A stretch of DNA of 64,000 bases, from the NCBI RefSeq assembly GCF_020102855.1, contig NZ_JADHZD010000008.1:62001-126000 (forward strand). The letters run 5' to 3'. The position numbers and the translations under genes were made by a program. Position 1 is the first letter of the stretch, and each line of letters begins with the position of its first letter. The stretch is from Nocardioides lacusdianchii (GTDB lineage Bacteria; Actinomycetota; Actinomycetes; Propionibacteriales; Nocardioidaceae). The notes beneath the pieces are model-generated. The model had not been told where the DNA came from. It saw only the letters and a list, made by a program, of their open reading frames with translations, and made no database searches. Shown here one piece after another: positions 43,468 through 54,398 of the stretch.

Positions 43468-44583
43468 ATGAACGACCGCCTCAAGGCCCTGGCTGACGCC
43501 GGGGTGTCCATCTGGCTCGACGACCTGTCCCGCGAGCGCCTCGAGACCGGCAACCTCGCCGACCTCGTGCAGAACGGCAGCATCGTCGGGGTGACGTCCA
43601 ACCCGGCGATCTTCCAGACCGCGCTGGCCGACGGCGAGCGCTACGACGCCCAGGTGCGCGAGCTCGCCGCCGACGGTGCCGACGTCGACCGCGCCACGAT
43701 GGTCATCACCACCGACGACGTGCGCGAGGCCTGCAAGGTCATGCGTCCGGTCTTCGACGCCACCGACGGCGTCGACGGCCGCGTCTCGATCGAGGTCTCC
43801 CCCGGCCTGGCCCACTCGACCGACGAGACCGTCGCCGAGGCCGCCGCGCTGTGGAAGACCGTGGACGAGCCGAACGTGATGATCAAGATCCCCGGCACCG
43901 AGGCCGGCTGGCCTGCGATCACCGACACGATCGCCGCCGGCATCTCGGTCAACGTGACGCTGATCTTCGGCCTCGAGCAGTACCGCAACGTGATGGAGGC
44001 CTACGTCTCCGGCCTCGAGAAGGCGCTGGAGAACGGCCACGAGCTCGCCGACATCCACTCGGTCGCCTCGTTCTTCGTCTCGCGCGTGGACTCCGAGATC
44101 GACAAGCGGCTCGAGGCCACCACCGAGGGTCCCGGCACCGACCCGGCACTGCGCGGCAAGGCCGGCGTGGCCAACGCCCGCCTGGCGTTCCAGATGTACG
44201 AGGAGTTCTTCTCCGGCTCCCGCTGGGAGGCGCTGGAGGCCAAGGGCGCGCGCAAGCAGCGGCCGCTGTGGGCCTCGACCGGCGTGAAGAACCCCGACTA
44301 CGACGACACGATGTACGTCGTCGACCTCGTCGTCGAGGACACCGTCAACACCATGCCGGAGAAGACCCTCGACGCGGTGGCCGACCACGGCGAGGTGCGC
44401 GGGGACCGCGTACGTCCCTTCTACGACGACGCCGCCGCGCACATGCAGGCGCTCGCCGACGCGGGCATCGACTACGACGACGTCATCGCGGTGCTCATCG
44501 CGGAGGGCGTCGACAAGTTCGTCGTCGCCTGGGACGAGCTCCAGACCACCCTGGCGGCGTCGCTCGAGGCCGCGCGGGCATGA
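43468..44583 (+). CDS. tal: transaldolase
   Basis: Transfers dihydroxyacetone units between sugar phosphates. The 371-residue protein has VTSNPAIF near the start, the Schiff-base lysine at residue 140 in VMIKIPGT, and [16 protein letters not shown]. Its length fits the larger actinobacterial type (class II). The ATG has GGGAGGAACCCC upstream. Its TGA overlaps the pgi ATG by four bases. Confidence 0.95.
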   Translation: MNDRLKALADAGVSIWLDDLSRERLETGNLADLVQNGSIVGVTSNPAIFQTALADGERYDAQVRELAADGADVDRATMVITTDDVREACKVMRPVFDATDGVDGRVSIEVSPGLAHSTDETVAEAAALWKTVDEPNVMIKIPGTEAGWPAITDTIAAGISVNVTLIFGLEQYRNVMEAYVSGLEKALENGHELADIHSVASFFVSRVDSEIDKRLEATTEGPGTDPALRGKAGVANARLAFQMYEEFFSGSRWEALEAKGARKQRPLWASTGVKNPDYDDTMYVVDLVVEDTVNTMPEKTLDAVADHGEVRGDRVRPFYDDAAAHMQALADAGIDYDDVIAVLIAEGVDKFVVAWDELQTTLAASLEAARA

Positions 44584-46241
44584 GCACGGGCGCGGTCGAC
44601 CCCACCACCACGGCCGCGTGGAGCCGGCTGGCGCAGCTGGCCGGCTCCTACGAGCCCGACCTGCGCTCCTCCCTCACGCCCGACTGGGTCGCGCAGCAGA
44701 CGCTCGCGGCGGGCGACCTGCACGTCGACCTGTCGAAGAACCTCCTCGACGCCGAGGTCGAGTCGGCCCTGCTGGCGCTCGCCGACGAGGTCGACGTCCT
44801 GGGGCGCCGCGACGCGATGCTCTCCGGTGAGCGCATCAACGTCACCGAGGACCGCGCCGTGCTCCACACCGCGCTCCGCCTCCCGGCGGGCGCGTCGCTG
44901 ACGGTCGACGGCCAGGACGTGGTGGCCGACGTGCACGAGGTGCTCGAGCGGGCGTACGCCTTCGCCGGACGCGTGCGCTCGGGCGAGTGGACCGGGGTGA
45001 CCGGGCGTCGCATCGAGACGGTCGTCAACATCGGCATCGGCGGCTCCGACCTCGGCCCGGTGATGGCCTACGAGGCCCTCGAGCCCTACCGCCGGGACGG
45101 CCTGTCCTGCCGCTTCATCAGCAACATCGACCCGACCGACGCCGGGCAGTCGCTGTCCGGTCTCGACCCCGAGTCGACGCTCTTCATCGTCTCCAGCAAG
45201 ACCTTCGGGACGCTCGAGACACTGACCAACGCGCGGCTCTGCAAGGCCTGGCTGCTCGAGCACCTGCCCGTCGGCACCGACGCCGACGCTGCGGTCGCGC
45301 AGCACTTCGTCGCCGTCTCGACCGCGCTCGACAAGGTCGCCGACTTCGGCATCGACACCGACAACGCCTTCGGCTTCTGGGACTGGGTCGGCGGACGCTA
45401 CTCGATGGACTCCGCCATCGGCCTCTCGCTGGTGATCGCCATCGGTGCGGAGCGCTTCGCCGAGCTGCTGGCGGGCTTCCACGCGATGGACGAGCACTTC
45501 CGCACCGCGCCCCCGGCCGCCAACGTCCCGCTGAAGATGGGGCTGCTCAACGTCTGGTACACCAACTTCCTCGGTGCGCACACCCACGCAGTGCTGCCCT
45601 ACTCCCAGCTGCTGCACCGCTTCCCCGCCTACCTCCAGCAGCTGACGATGGAGTCCAACGGCAAGGGCGTGCGGTGGGACGGCACTCCGGTCGGCTACGA
45701 CACCGGCGAGGTCTTCTGGGGCGAGCCCGGCACGAACGGGCAGCACGCCTTCTACCAGCTGATCCACCAGGGCACCCGGCTCGTGCCGGCGGACTTCATC
45801 GCCTTCGCGCGTCCGGCGTACCCCCTCGTCGACGAGGTCGACGGACGGCAGGTCGACGTCCACGAGCTGTTCCTCGCCAACTTCTTCGCCCAGACCAAGG
45901 CGCTGGCCTTCGGCAAGACCGCCGACGAGGTGCGTGCCGAAGGCGTGGACGAGGCGCTGGTGTCGGCCCGCACGTTCCCCGGCAACCGGCCCACGACGTC
46001 CATCATGGCGCCGCTGCTGACGCCGGGCGTGCTGGGGCAGCTGGTCGCGCTCTACGAGCACATCACCTTCGTCGAGGGCGCGGTGTGGGGCATCGACAGC
46101 TTCGACCAGTGGGGCGTCGAGCTCGGCAAGCAGCTCGCCCAGGAGCTGGGCCCCGCCGTGTCGGGTGATGCCGACGTGCTCGCGCAGCAGGACCCCTCCA
46201 CCCAGTCCCTGATCGGCTACTACCAGGAGCACCGAGGCTGA
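44580..46241 (+). CDS. pgi: glucose-6-phosphate isomerase
   Basis: Interconverts glucose-6-phosphate and fructose-6-phosphate. The 553 residues contain the SIS-type motif [36 protein letters not shown] and GNRPTTSI. Its presence between tal and zwf is not universal; in M. tuberculosis pgi is elsewhere. It is coupled upstream (ATGA) and downstream (TGATG). Confidence 0.95.
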   Translation: MSTGAVDPTTTAAWSRLAQLAGSYEPDLRSSLTPDWVAQQTLAAGDLHVDLSKNLLDAEVESALLALADEVDVLGRRDAMLSGERINVTEDRAVLHTALRLPAGASLTVDGQDVVADVHEVLERAYAFAGRVRSGEWTGVTGRRIETVVNIGIGGSDLGPVMAYEALEPYRRDGLSCRFISNIDPTDAGQSLSGLDPESTLFIVSSKTFGTLETLTNARLCKAWLLEHLPVGTDADAAVAQHFVAVSTALDKVADFGIDTDNAFGFWDWVGGRYSMDSAIGLSLVIAIGAERFAELLAGFHAMDEHFRTAPPAANVPLKMGLLNVWYTNFLGAHTHAVLPYSQLLHRFPAYLQQLTMESNGKGVRWDGTPVGYDTGEVFWGEPGTNGQHAFYQLIHQGTRLVPADFIAFARPAYPLVDEVDGRQVDVHELFLANFFAQTKALAFGKTADEVRAEGVDEALVSARTFPGNRPTTSIMAPLLTPGVLGQLVALYEHITFVEGAVWGIDSFDQWGVELGKQLAQELGPAVSGDADVLAQQDPSTQSLIGYYQEHRG

Positions 46242-47764
46242 TGACGCACGTGAACCCGCTGCGCGACCCGCAGGACCGCCGGCTCCCCCGCATCGCCGGG
46301 CCTTGCGGGATGGTGCTCTTCGGCGTGACCGGCGACCTGTCGCGCAAGAAGGTCATGCCGGCCATCTACGACCTGGCCAACCGTGGGTTGCTCCCGCCGG
46401 GCTTCAGCCTCGTCGGGTTCGCCCGCCGCGACTGGGCCGACCAGGACTTCGCGCAGATCGTGCACGACGCGGTCAAGGAGCACGCACGTACGCCGTTCCG
46501 CGAGGAGGTCTGGAACCAGCTGTCGGAGGGCTTCCGCTTCGTGCCGGGCAACTTCGACGACGACGACGCCTTCGAGCAGCTGCGCCGCACCGTCGAGGAG
46601 CTCGACCAGCTCCGCGGCACCGGCGGCAACATGGCCTTCTACCTCGCGATCCCGCCGTCGTTCTTCGGCACGGTCGTGGGCCAGCTGAAGAAGCACGGCC
46701 TCGCCGACCGGGACGGTGACCAGTGGCGCCGGGTGGTCGTGGAGAAGCCGTTCGGCCACGACCTCGAGTCGGCGCGTGAGCTCAACGACGTCCTCGCCGA
46801 CGTCTTCCCGTCGGGCTCGATCTTCCGCATCGACCACTACCTCGGCAAGGAGACGGTGCAGAACATCCTCGCGATGCGCTTCGCGAACAACATGTTCGAG
46901 CCGATCTGGAACGCCAACTACGTCGACCACGTGCAGATCACGATGGCCGAGGACATCGGCATCGGCGGTCGCGCCGGCTACTACGACGGGATCGGCGCCG
47001 CTCGCGACGTCATCCAGAACCACCTCCTCCAGCTGATGGCGCTGGTCGCCATGGAGGAGCCGATCGCCTTCGACGCCGAGAGCCTGCGCATCGAGAAGCT
47101 CAAGGTGCTCGCCTCCGCGCAGCTGCCCCCGCGGCTCGACACGACCACGGCGCGCGGCCAGTACGCCGCCGGCTGGGCCGGCGGGGAGAAGGTGACCGGC
47201 TTCCTCGAGGAGGAGGGCATCAAGAAGACCTCGACGACCGAGACCTTCGCCGCGATCACCGTCCACGTCGAGACGCGGCGCTGGGCCGGCGTGCCGTTCT
47301 ACCTCCGCACCGGCAAGCGCCTCGGCCGACGCGTCACCGAGGTGGCCGTCGTGTTCAAGAAGGCGCCGCACCTGCCCTTCTCGCAGACCTCCACCGAGGA
47401 CCTCACCCAGAACGCCCTCGTCATCCGGGTCCAGCCCGACGAGGGCATGACGATGCGGTTCGGGTCGAAGGTGCCCGGCACCGCCATGGAGATCCGCGAC
47501 GTCAACATGGACTTCGCCTACGGCGGGTCCTTCACCGAGGCGAGCGCCGAGGCCTACGAGCGACTCATCCTCGACGTGCTGCTCGGCGACCCGCCGCTCT
47601 TCCCGCGCCACGAGGAGGTCGAGCTGTCGTGGAAGCTGCTCGACCCGGTCATCGACCACTGGGCGAAGAAGGGCCGGCCCGACGCGTACGACTCCGGCAC
47701 CTGGGGTCCCCCGTCCGCTGAGAAGATGCTGGCCCGCGACGGCCGCACCTGGAGGAGGCCCTGA
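46241..47764 (+). CDS. zwf: glucose-6-phosphate dehydrogenase
   Basis: Oxidises glucose-6-phosphate to 6-phosphogluconolactone with NADP. The 507-residue protein has the dinucleotide loop GVTGDLS (28-34), the substrate motif RIDHYLGKE near 196-204 and VVVEKPFGHDL. It overlaps pgi by one base and opcA by one base. OpcA, encoded next, is its expected activator. Confidence 0.96.
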   Translation: MTHVNPLRDPQDRRLPRIAGPCGMVLFGVTGDLSRKKVMPAIYDLANRGLLPPGFSLVGFARRDWADQDFAQIVHDAVKEHARTPFREEVWNQLSEGFRFVPGNFDDDDAFEQLRRTVEELDQLRGTGGNMAFYLAIPPSFFGTVVGQLKKHGLADRDGDQWRRVVVEKPFGHDLESARELNDVLADVFPSGSIFRIDHYLGKETVQNILAMRFANNMFEPIWNANYVDHVQITMAEDIGIGGRAGYYDGIGAARDVIQNHLLQLMALVAMEEPIAFDAESLRIEKLKVLASAQLPPRLDTTTARGQYAAGWAGGEKVTGFLEEEGIKKTSTTETFAAITVHVETRRWAGVPFYLRTGKRLGRRVTEVAVVFKKAPHLPFSQTSTEDLTQNALVIRVQPDEGMTMRFGSKVPGTAMEIRDVNMDFAYGGSFTEASAEAYERLILDVLLGDPPLFPRHEEVELSWKLLDPVIDHWAKKGRPDAYDSGTWGPPSAEKMLARDGRTWRRP

Positions 47765-48675
47765 TGATCGAGCTCACCGACACCAACTCGGCCAAGATCG
47801 CCGCGGAGTTCGTCCGGTCCCGCACCCGCGCCGGCAGCCCTGCGATGGGGATGGTGATGACGCTGATCATCGTGGCGCCCGAGGACGACGCCGCCGAGGC
47901 GATGCTGGCGGCCAAGCGGGCCTCGCGCGAGCACCCGTCGCGCGTGCTCGGCGTGATCCTGGGTGACGCGCGGGGTTCCGCCGTGGTCAACGCGCAGGTC
48001 GGCAGCGGTGACGGGTGGGGCGGCGAGACCGCCCTCATCCGGCTCAAGGGCGAGGTGGTCAAGCACGCCGAGTCGGTGGTGCTGCCCCTGCTCCTGCCCG
48101 ACTCCCCCGTCGCCATCTGGTGGCCCACCGCCGCACCCGCCGACCCGGCGTCCGACCCGCTCGGCGCGCTGGCCCAGCGCCGGATCACCGACTCGGCCGG
48201 GGTCTCGCGGGGCAAGGCCACCGCGATGCTCACCCAGTGCCAGCACTACGCGCCCGGCAACACCGACCTCAGCTGGACCCGCCTCACACCGTGGCGGGCA
48301 CTGCTCGCGGCGGCGCTCGACCAGCACCCGCTCAAGGTCACCGGCGCGAGGGTGACCGCGGAGCGGGTCAGCCCGAGCGCGGACCTCCTCGTGGCGTGGC
48401 TCTGCGACCGGCTCAAGGTCGAGGTGACCCGCGGCAGCTCCGACGGTCCCGGCATCACCGAAGTGAGCATGGACACCAAGGAGGGGGCGATCCGCATCTC
48501 GCGTGCCGACGGCCGCCTGGCGACGTTCACCTCCCCGCATCGGCCCGACCGGCCCGTCGCGCTCAAGCGGCGCGAGGTGCCGGCCCTGCTGTCGGAGGAG
48601 CTGCGCCGCCTCGACGAGGACGACGTCTACGCCGCCGTCGCGGCCAAGCTGGTCAAGCTGCGGAGCCCGAAGTGA
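47764..48675 (+). CDS. opcA: glucose-6-phosphate dehydrogenase assembly protein OpcA
   Basis: A 303-residue OpcA family protein. In cyanobacteria and actinobacteria OpcA is needed for active Zwf. Family features include the GDARGSAVVNAQV strand and the conserved LPDSPVAIWWP. RITDSA and CQHYAPGNTDLSWTRLTPWR follow. Its position directly after zwf with a one-base overlap supports the pairing. No enzyme motif is expected. Confidence 0.94.
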   Translation: MIELTDTNSAKIAAEFVRSRTRAGSPAMGMVMTLIIVAPEDDAAEAMLAAKRASREHPSRVLGVILGDARGSAVVNAQVGSGDGWGGETALIRLKGEVVKHAESVVLPLLLPDSPVAIWWPTAAPADPASDPLGALAQRRITDSAGVSRGKATAMLTQCQHYAPGNTDLSWTRLTPWRALLAAALDQHPLKVTGARVTAERVSPSADLLVAWLCDRLKVEVTRGSSDGPGITEVSMDTKEGAIRISRADGRLATFTSPHRPDRPVALKRREVPALLSEELRRLDEDDVYAAVAAKLVKLRSPK

Positions 48676-49400
48676 GCGCCCCGGAGATCCGCCGGCACGA
48701 CGACGCCGACCTCCTCGTCGGTGACATCGCCTCCGCCCTGCTGGACCGGCTCGAGGCCGCCCAGGCGCGCGGTGAGGTCCCGCAGGTCGGACTCACCGGC
48801 GGCAGCATCGCCGAGGCGCTGCACCGCGAGCTCGCGCGGCGCGCGGCCGACTCCTCGCTCGACTGGTCGCGCGTGGTCTTCTGGTGGGGTGACGAGCGGT
48901 TCGTGCCCGCCGACTCGCCCGACCGCAACGCCCGCCAGGCCCGCGAGGCGCTGCTCGACCACGTCGACGTCGACGCCGCCAACGTCCACGAGGTGCCCGC
49001 CAGCGACCAGGTCGCCACCGCAGAGGACGCCGCTGCTGCCTACAGCGACGCGCTGCGCGAGCACGGCGCCGGCTTCTTCGAGGTGCTGATGCTCGGGATC
49101 GGACCGGACGGTCACTGCGCCTCGCTCTTCCCCGGCCACCCCGCCCTCGGCGCCCGCGACGCGATCGCGGTCGCGGTCCACGACTCCCCCAAGCCGCCGC
49201 CGGACCGGGTGACCCTCACCTTCGAGACCCTGGGGCGCTCCCGCGCGGTGTGGTTCATCGCCAGCGGTGAGGGCAAGGCCGAGGCCGTCGCGCGAGCTCT
49301 GGCCGAGGACGGTTCGGTCGAGGAGACCCCCGCCCGCGGCGTACGCGGCGAGGAGACCGTGTGGTGGCTCGACGAGGACGCCGCCTCCGCCCTCCCCTGA
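48672..49400 (+). CDS. pgl: 6-phosphogluconolactonase
   Basis: Hydrolyses 6-phosphogluconolactone. The 242-residue protein of the NagB/DevB type has VGLTGGSIAEALHREL, the catalytic region VVFWWGDERFVP, and GIGPDGHCASLFPGHP. The GTG start overlaps the opcA stop (GTGA). It is the last gene of the tkt operon; the inverted-repeat cluster begins six bases beyond its stop. Confidence 0.94.
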   Translation: MSAPEIRRHDDADLLVGDIASALLDRLEAAQARGEVPQVGLTGGSIAEALHRELARRAADSSLDWSRVVFWWGDERFVPADSPDRNARQAREALLDHVDVDAANVHEVPASDQVATAEDAAAAYSDALREHGAGFFEVLMLGIGPDGHCASLFPGHPALGARDAIAVAVHDSPKPPPDRVTLTFETLGRSRAVWFIASGEGKAEAVARALAEDGSVEETPARGVRGEETVWWLDEDAASALP

Positions 49401-49405
49401 CCCCC

Positions 49406-49455
49406 GAGCCGGCGCATCTGCACGCCCAGGCCCGTCGAGTCGGCGCATCTGCACG
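49406..49455. repeat. left repeat block flanking the AbiEi-like gene
   Basis: Two direct copies of a unit with core CGGCGCATCTGCACG: 49406-49424 and 49434-49455 (the second extended by GTCGAGT). The same unit recurs in inverted orientation after the gene (50474-50555). A partial copy (AGCCGGCGCG) occurs near 49491. Confidence 0.75.
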
Positions 49456-49504
49456 GTTCTCCACAGCGCGATGGCGAGCAGACTGAGATGAGCCGGCGCG
49501 GGGC

Positions 49505-50473
49505 ATGCGACGTGGCATGGACATCTCGCAATGGCTTCGCCTGCCCCAGCTGGGCGAAAGCTTCCCGCTCCCCACGGACGAGCCATTCACCCTCCAGCAG
49601 GCCCTGGCCGCCGGCGTCCCACACCGCTGGTTGAACGACCTGACGCGCGCCGGACTGCTGCGGCACCCGATCAAGGGCGTGTACCTCCCTGCGCAGCTTC
49701 CGGACAGCACCGCATCCCGCCTGGCGTGCTTGCGTCTCGTGATGCCCGCCGACGCGGTGGTCGTGGACCGGCACGCCGGATGGGCGCAGGGCGCCAACAT
49801 GTTGCTGCTCCCCAACGAGCACCTGAGCGCGCTGCCGATCGCGATGTACCTGCCCCAGGGTCGAGGCCGCCTGCGCAACAAGCTGGCCGATAGCGGAGAG
49901 CGCACGTTCCGCGAAGCCGACCTGACGGAGGTGGACGGCGTACGTATGACCACGCCGCTTCGCACTGCCCTGGACCTCGGTCGACAGCGGTGGCCCGAGC
50001 CAGCGCTCACTGCTCTCGATGCACTCCACCGGCTCGGCGAGTTCAGCGTCGAGGAGCTGATGTCGGAAGTCGACCGCTTCAAGCGCATGCGCTGGGTCAC
50101 GACGCTCCGCCACATGGCGCCGTTCACCGACGGACGCTCGCAGTCAGGTGGCGAGACCGTGGTGAGATGGCGATGGCGCAACCTGCCTGTCCCGCCGCCA
50201 GAGCCACAGGTGGCCGTGCGATCGGAAGGGCGGCTCGCCTTCGTCGACGTCGGCAACGGTGACCTGCGCTTCGGCGTGGAGTTCCAGGGATTGGACTGGC
50301 ACACGGGGGCCGACAACGAGGCCAAGGACGAGGAGCGGTTCGACTGGCTCCGGACCGATGCAGACTGGGTCATCGAACCCGTCTGGACGCCGGATGTCTA
50401 CGGACGCCACGCTCGGATCGACGACATCATACTGGACGGGGTCCGTCGGGCTCGCCGGCGAGGCGCCGCGTGA
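49505..50473 (+). CDS. AbiEi antitoxin-like protein with degenerate DUF559/Vsr-type nuclease fold
   Basis: A 322-residue protein. The N-terminal winged-helix part (about 25-70) contains FTLQQALAAGVPHRWLNDLTRAGLLRHPIKGVYLP, as in AbiEi-type antitoxins. The C-terminal 100 residues have the restriction-endonuclease-like pattern VDVGNGDLRFGVEFQGLDWH followed by an Arg/Asp-rich helix. Typical members show E-x-D where this has EFQG, so activity is doubtful. No toxin partner (AbiEii-like nucleotidyltransferase) is adjacent. It interrupts an otherwise conserved gene order and is bracketed by inverted repeats, which suggests acquisition. An ATG four codons later is an alternative start. Confidence 0.75.
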   Translation: MRRGMDISQWLRLPQLGESFPLPTDEPFTLQQALAAGVPHRWLNDLTRAGLLRHPIKGVYLPAQLPDSTASRLACLRLVMPADAVVVDRHAGWAQGANMLLLPNEHLSALPIAMYLPQGRGRLRNKLADSGERTFREADLTEVDGVRMTTPLRTALDLGRQRWPEPALTALDALHRLGEFSVEELMSEVDRFKRMRWVTTLRHMAPFTDGRSQSGGETVVRWRWRNLPVPPPEPQVAVRSEGRLAFVDVGNGDLRFGVEFQGLDWHTGADNEAKDEERFDWLRTDADWVIEPVWTPDVYGRHARIDDIILDGVRRARRRGAA

Positions 50474-50555
50474 GCAGACGCGCCGACTCGACGCTGACTG
50501 GCGCACACACGCGCCGACTCGACGTCAGGGTGGCGTGCAGACGCGCCGCCTCGAC
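50474..50555. repeat. right repeat block flanking the AbiEi-like gene
   Basis: Three copies of the unit in inverse orientation to the left block: 50474-50492, 50501-50523 and 50535-50555, core CGCGCCGACTCGAC. The copies at 50535 and 50474 each differ from the reverse complement of 49434-49455 at two positions. The block begins immediately after the stop codon and ends five bases before the rbpA stop. Confidence 0.75.
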
Positions 50556-50559
50556 TCGG

Positions 50560-50919
50560 TCAGAAGATGATCTCGCCGGCCTTGCGGCGGCTGCGCAGCA
50601 GGGCGACGGCCTCGTCGAGGATGTCGGCCGCCTCGGTCTCGCTGCGACGCTCCTTCACGTAGGCGAGGTGCGTCTTGTAGGGCTCGATCTTCGGCGCCGG
50701 GGGCGGGTTCTCCGAGTCCAGGCTCGCGGGGAGACCGCACTTGGGGCAGTCCCACGAGTCGGGCACGGCGGCCTCGATCGAGAACGTCACCACCGACCGG
50801 TGGTCGTGGCTGCAGAAGTAGGTGACCGTCTGGCGGGGCGCGGCCTCGCCGCGCTCCGCCTCGCCCATGGGGCCGGCACCGATTCGACTACCGCGGATCG
50901 CATTTCCAGCACCAGCCAC
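50560..50919 (-). CDS. rbpA: RNA polymerase-binding protein RbpA
   Basis: A 119-residue actinobacterial transcription factor that stabilises sigma-A/HrdB holoenzyme open complexes. The N-terminal tail has RGSRIGAGPMGE. A zinc-binding core domain contains YFCSHDH and DCPKCG. The basic linker and sigma-interacting helix are PYKTHLAYVKERRSETEAADILDEAVALLR. The GTG start has GAAGGAGTCGTC upstream. It lies downstream of secG, about 30 bases away. Confidence 0.95.
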   Translation of the reverse strand: MAGAGNAIRGSRIGAGPMGEAERGEAAPRQTVTYFCSHDHRSVVTFSIEAAVPDSWDCPKCGLPASLDSENPPPAPKIEPYKTHLAYVKERRSETEAADILDEAVALLRSRRKAGEIIF

Positions 50920-50950
50920 GACGACTCCTTCGAAAGAAAGCTGAGGGGGA

Positions 50951-51190
50951 TTAGTTGCCCGCGTAGGCCTTGAGCAGGCCCAGGGCGATGATGCACGCAA
51001 ACCAGATGACACCGACGCCGACCGTGAAGCGGTCGAGATTGCGCTCGGCCACCGACGATCCCCCCAAGCTGCTGGAGACGCCCCCGCCGAACATGTCGGA
51101 GAGGCCGCCACCGCGGCCCTTGTGGAGCAGCACCAGCAGGATCATGATCGCGCTCGTCGTGACGAGCAGGATGGTGAAGAGCAGAATCAC
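50951..51190 (-). CDS. secG: preprotein translocase subunit SecG
   Basis: A 79-residue protein with two transmembrane helices (about 2-22 and 55-75) and the conserved LLHKGRGGGLSDMFGG loop between them. This is the SecG pattern. It is a small accessory subunit of the SecYEG channel. It follows tpiA, as in many actinobacteria. The start is GTG at 51190. Confidence 0.94.
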   Translation of the reverse strand: MILLFTILLVTTSAIMILLVLLHKGRGGGLSDMFGGGVSSSLGGSSVAERNLDRFTVGVGVIWFACIIALGLLKAYAGN

Positions 51191-51234
51191 GAGCGGAAGC
51201 CTACGTCACGTCCACGCGGAACCGGTGAGCGCCC

Positions 51235-52032
51235 TCACAGCACCGGCATGTCGTAGAAACGGCAGATGCCACCGAACTCGTCGACCTGCAGGCTGGCGCC
51301 GCCCACGAGGCATCCGTCGACGTCCGACTTGTCCATGATCCCGCCGACGTTGGCGGCCTTGACCGACCCGCCGTAGAGGATCCGCAGGCCGTCCGCGGCC
51401 GCGTCGCCGTGCACCTCGCGCACGCGCCCACGGATGGCCGCACAGACCTCCTGAGCGTCGTCGGGGGTGGCGACCTCGCCGGTCCCGATGGCCCACACGG
51501 GCTCGTAGGCGACCACGAGGCCGGCGACCTGCTCGGCGGTGAAGCCGTCGAGCGAGCCGTCCACCTGCGTGAGCGTGAACGGCACGTGCTCGCCCGCCTG
51601 GCGTACGTCGAGGCCCTCCCCGACGCACACGATCGGCGTCATGCCGGCCGAGAGGGACTTGTGGGCCTTGGCGTTGACCAGCTCGTCGGACTCGTTGTGG
51701 TACATCCGGCGCTCGGAGTGCCCGACCACGACGTAGGAGCAGCCCAGCTTGCTGAGCATGCCCGCAGAGATCTCGCCGGTGTAGGCGCCCTCGTCGTGCA
51801 CGGACACGTCCTGCGCGCCGTAGCGGATCGAGAGGCGGTCACCGTCGACCAGCGTCTGCACCGAGCGGATGTCGGTGAAGGGCGGCACGACGACCACCTC
51901 GACCTTGCCGAAGTCGTGGCGCTTGTCCGACAGCGTCCAGGCGAGCTTCTGGACGAGCACCACCGCTTCCTGGTGGTTGAGGTTCATCTTCCAGTTGCCC
52001 GCCATCAGCGGCGTGCGGTCGTTCTTGGCCAC
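51235..52032 (-). CDS. tpiA: triosephosphate isomerase
   Basis: Interconverts dihydroxyacetone phosphate and glyceraldehyde-3-phosphate. The 265-residue barrel has the N-terminal GNWKMNLN lysine, the catalytic His in VVGHSERR, and the catalytic Glu with flexible loop [14 protein letters not shown]. The phosphate-binding YGGSVKAAN follows. The GTG start lies three bases after pgk. Confidence 0.96.
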   Translation of the reverse strand: MAKNDRTPLMAGNWKMNLNHQEAVVLVQKLAWTLSDKRHDFGKVEVVVVPPFTDIRSVQTLVDGDRLSIRYGAQDVSVHDEGAYTGEISAGMLSKLGCSYVVVGHSERRMYHNESDELVNAKAHKSLSAGMTPIVCVGEGLDVRQAGEHVPFTLTQVDGSLDGFTAEQVAGLVVAYEPVWAIGTGEVATPDDAQEVCAAIRGRVREVHGDAAADGLRILYGGSVKAANVGGIMDKSDVDGCLVGGASLQVDEFGGICRFYDMPVL

Positions 52033-52035
52033 GGG

Positions 52036-53238
52036 TCAGTCCCTCTCGAGTACGGCGATGCCCGGGAGCTCCTTGCCCTCCAGGAACTCCAGCGACGCGC
52101 CACCGCCGGTGGAGATGTGGCCGAAGGCGGCCTCGTCGAAGCCCAGCTGTCGTACGGCGGCAGCTGAGTCGCCGCCACCGACGACGGACAGGCCGTCGAC
52201 CTTCGTCAGCGCCTCGGCGACGGCACGGGTGCCGTCGGCGAAGGCCTCGACCTCGAACACGCCCATCGGCCCGTTCCAGAAGACCGTACGCGCGTCGCTC
52301 AGCGCCGCTGCGAAGTCAGCCGCCGAGCCGGGCCCGATGTCGAGCCCGAGGGCGTCCGACGGGATCTCCGAGGCGGGTACGACGCGGGGCTCGGGCTCGC
52401 GGTCGCCCGACGGGAAGGCCGTGTCGACCACGACGTCGGTCGGGAGCAGGATCTCCACCCCGCGGTCCGCCGCCTCGGTGAGGTAGCGGGTGCAGGTGTC
52501 GAGCTGGTCGGCCTCGAGCAGGCTCTTGCCGACCTCGTGGCCCTGGGCCTTGAGGAAGGTGAAGACCATGCCGCCGCCGATGAGCAGCTTGTCGGCCTTG
52601 TCGATGAGGTTGTCGATGACGCCGAGCTTGTCCGACACCTTCGAGCCGCCGAGGACGACGACGTAGGGACGCTCGGGGTGCTCGGTCAGCCGTCGCAGCA
52701 CGTCGACCTCGGCCGCGACCAGACCGCCCATCGCGGACGGCAGCCGCAGCGCGACGTCGTACACGCTGGCCTGCTTGCGGTGCACGACGCCGAAGCCGTC
52801 GGAGACGAACGCGTCGGCCAGCTGCGCGAGCTGGTCGGCGAACGCCCCGCGGACGGCGTCGTCCTTGGACGTCTCACCGTCGTTGAACCGGACGTTCTCC
52901 AGCAGCGCGATGCCGCCGTCCTCGAGACCCGCGACGGTCTCCGACGCGCTCGCGCCGACGGTGTCGGACGCGAACGCCACCGGACGCCCCAGCAGCTCGG
53001 AGAGCCGGCGCGCGACCGGCTCGAGGGAGTACTTCGGGTCGGGCGAGCCGTCCGGGCGGCCCAGGTGGGCGGTGACGACCACCCGGGCCCCCGCGTCGGA
53101 CAGCTGCGTGATGGTCGGCACGCTCGCGCGGATCCGGCCGTCATCGGTGATGGTGGTGCCGTCGAGCGGCACGTTGAGGTCCGAGCGGACCAGCACGCGC
53201 TTGCCCGACAGGTCCCCCAGCGAGGTGATGTCCGACAT
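52036..53238 (-). CDS. pgk: phosphoglycerate kinase
   Basis: Transfers phosphate from 1,3-bisphosphoglycerate to ADP. The 400-residue protein begins [14 protein letters not shown] and has [16 protein letters not shown] and [14 protein letters not shown]. The C-terminal [13 protein letters not shown] and [19 protein letters not shown] complete the pattern. It starts five bases after gap and ends three before tpiA, so the three glycolytic genes form one unit. Confidence 0.96.
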   Translation of the reverse strand: MSDITSLGDLSGKRVLVRSDLNVPLDGTTITDDGRIRASVPTITQLSDAGARVVVTAHLGRPDGSPDPKYSLEPVARRLSELLGRPVAFASDTVGASASETVAGLEDGGIALLENVRFNDGETSKDDAVRGAFADQLAQLADAFVSDGFGVVHRKQASVYDVALRLPSAMGGLVAAEVDVLRRLTEHPERPYVVVLGGSKVSDKLGVIDNLIDKADKLLIGGGMVFTFLKAQGHEVGKSLLEADQLDTCTRYLTEAADRGVEILLPTDVVVDTAFPSGDREPEPRVVPASEIPSDALGLDIGPGSAADFAAALSDARTVFWNGPMGVFEVEAFADGTRAVAEALTKVDGLSVVGGGDSAAAVRQLGFDEAAFGHISTGGGASLEFLEGKELPGIAVLERD

Positions 53239-53243
53239 CGAGC

Positions 53244-54251
<1,008 letters not shown>

Positions 54252-54261
54252 CTAGGTGCGG

Positions 54262-54303
54262 GGCCTTCGGTGACCCCGTCGACAGCTCTGGCCTTCGGTG
54301 ACC
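54262..54303 (-). promoter_or_regulatory. two direct repeats upstream of gap
   Basis: GGCCTTCGGTGACC occurs at 54262-54275 and again at 54290-54303, a 28-base period. Both lie between a possible -10 (TAGGGT, about 54316-54321, minus strand) and the gap ribosome-binding site, so they would be in the 5' leader. They could be regulator sites or RNA elements; nothing further is deducible. Confidence 0.4.
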
Positions 54304-54371
54304 AGCATCACCGACCCTATCGGGTCACGCCGGAGCCGCGGAGCGCGGTCGACCGCGGTACGGACAGGTAA

Positions 54372-54389
54372 CTTTGGATCGATCCAAAG
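54372..54389. promoter_or_regulatory. perfect 18-base palindrome between whiA and gap
   Basis: CTTTGGATCGATCCAAAG is an uninterrupted palindrome, unusually AT-rich for this genome. It lies nine bases beyond the whiA stop and about 130 bases upstream of the gap start. Form and place fit a binding site for a dimeric regulator of the gap operon. It is too short in its loop to be a good terminator. Confidence 0.5.
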
Positions 54390-54398
54390 CCCCCGGCC

